DNA of 21,205 nucleotides, taken from the NCBI GenBank assembly GCA_008931825.1, contig QXVZ01002804.1, positions 1 through 21,205 on the forward strand, given 5' to 3'. The stretch's first letter is position 1. The number at the start of each line of letters is the position of its first letter. Shown here one piece after another: positions 20,260-21,205 of this stretch. The notes below the pieces were generated by a model. That model was not told the DNA's origin. It made no database searches and saw only the letters and a program-made list of their open reading frames with translations. This stretch comes from Phallusia fumigata. Lineage: Eukaryota; Chordata; Ascidiacea; Phlebobranchia; Ascidiidae. A program made the position numbers and the translations under genes.

Positions 20260-20826
20260 CTAAAGCCGACTGGGCGCTTCGCCAGCCACGATCACAGTTT
20301 CACCATTGATGTAGGATGCCTCGTCGGAGCACAGAAAGGCGACGATGCCAGCACAATCTACAGATTCGCCGATGCGTCTTGCGCCTACCCTTTTTGCCAC
20401 AGCCTCATCTCCCGCCTGTAGTAGTGCATTACTGAACTTAGTGCGTATGATGCCAGGTGCAATACCATTGATTCTGATATTACAGTCAGCTAGATCATTC
20501 ATAAGAGCCTTCGTTAAACCAATCAGAGCAGTTTTGCTGACGCTGTAAATTCCAGGAGCTTGTGATGGATGGTATCCTCCCACCGATGACACAATTACTA
20601 TTGAACCTTTTCCTTGCTTCTTAAGCAGAGGAATGGACTCTTGAATAAGCATGAATGTTGCTTTTACGTTGACATCAAATATTTTGTCATATACAGATTC
20701 TGGAGTCTGAACGATCCTCCCGAAATATGGATTGACGGCTGCATTTGATACCACTATATCCAGTCTACCAAGTTTTTGCTCAATTGCATTCAACAAGGCT
20801 TTCTGTCTTCCTTTTTAGCCACATGA
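20260..20826 (-). pseudogene. Second DHRS4-like SDR copy, 5'-truncated with a 1-nt deletion
   Basis: The open part (20796-20260) gives 178 residues, 19 of which differ from the left copy (about 89% identity). It keeps NAA, the Asn of DVNVKA, the catalytic Ser, Tyr and Lys, and the C-terminal SRL. DNA homology extends upstream to 20826, but the left copy has four A's in gacagaaaagcc and this one has three, which shifts the frame and brings in a TAA. Homology then stops at a splice-acceptor-like gttgcag, so the first ~60 residues, including the coenzyme motif TASTEGIG, are missing. If the deletion were a sequencing error, this could be the last exon of a spliced gene, but the adjacent upstream sequence is repeat Q and no 5' exon is visible. 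As it stands it cannot make a working reductase. Confidence 0.85.
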
Positions 20827-20974
20827 CTGCAACGCACATAACAAGCAAATTCACAGCATGAGCTGGTCACTGCACAAATAAATCCAACAAGCGGCTAAAT
20901 GTTTGTAACTAATATGTTCATGGCGTTGATTTTGCCTATATGAAGTCACCAGCCTTATCACGAATACGTTGGTA
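20827..20974. other. Spacer between SDR copy and repeat Q
   Basis: No gene is seen. It contains one unit resembling the 24-bp minisatellite of the left end (about 20956-20970). On the minus strand it would be the intron side of the possible acceptor at 20828-20827. Confidence 0.4.
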
Positions 20975-21205
20975 GTTGGTAACGTCGTAAGTTTCATTAA
21001 GTTCATGCACGACTTTGTCATAAGTGCGATAGCTGGTGAATGCTTGCGGGTAAACGTGCAGTTTTGCGGAAGCGATTCGACTGGCACGCGTTGCCCTGCT
21101 AAAGATGGCTCTGTAGAGTAACGCGAAACAAGTTAAACAAAATTGCTTTTACCACTAAGGCAAAAAAATTTACATTCGAACACATCTGTTTGACCGCGAC
21201 AAGTT
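20975..21205 (-). repeat. Repeat Q, right copy (inverse of 2650-2910)
   Basis: The reverse complement matches 2650-2910 closely and runs off the end of the window. It lies directly upstream of the truncated SDR copy, in the position where that gene's 5' exons should be. Confidence 0.95.

Noticed and set aside
20345-20548. Plus-strand ORF inside the right SDR copy
   Set aside because: It is antisense to the SDR sequence, which is conserved at protein level on the minus strand.

Overview
The window looks like nuclear DNA of an invertebrate metazoan. It is AT-rich, has short GT-AG introns, carries a DHRS4-type gene whose protein ends in a peroxisomal SRL signal, and has a split gene resembling the kinetochore gene CENP-H. 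A tunicate such as Ciona is my best guess, but nothing here proves it. There are no operons, Shine-Dalgarno sites or CRISPR arrays.

Left end (1-2911): an intact DHRS4-like short-chain dehydrogenase/reductase (SDR) gene on the + strand. It is followed by a tRNA-derived SINE-like piece, a 143-bp direct duplication around a single N, a 271-bp repeat shared with the right half, a 24-bp minisatellite, and an inverted-repeat element ending at another N. Positions 2912-10260 hold no gene I can support. From 10820 to 11959 on the - strand lie three well-spliced exons of a coiled-coil protein that I read as CENP-H-like. Its 5' end is lost near an N at 12243.

Right half (12330-19822): two tandem units of about 3.1-3.5 kb. 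Each originally held three modules of one small protein family (LAPSQIRF near the start, YSLDNRRL in the middle, HTF..LLPP at the end), whose layout resembles the ParB/sulfiredoxin fold. Downstream exons encode a Ser/Thr/Glu-rich linker, a basic Lys/Arg cluster and a basic C-terminal segment. Different modules survive in each unit. Splice phases suggest that the ParB-like module is the first exon of a multi-exon, probably nuclear protein. This is the most novel content of the window.

Right end (19490-21205): the 3' end of the second unit, a 210-bp exact duplication around an N, and a second, convergent DHRS4-like copy on the - strand. That copy lacks its first ~60 residues and has a 1-nt deletion. 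The block 'unit 3' end plus convergent SDR' occurs at both ends of the window in opposite orientation, so the region has undergone both tandem and inverted duplication. At least two of the four Ns sit exactly at duplication junctions and probably mark unmerged contig overlaps.
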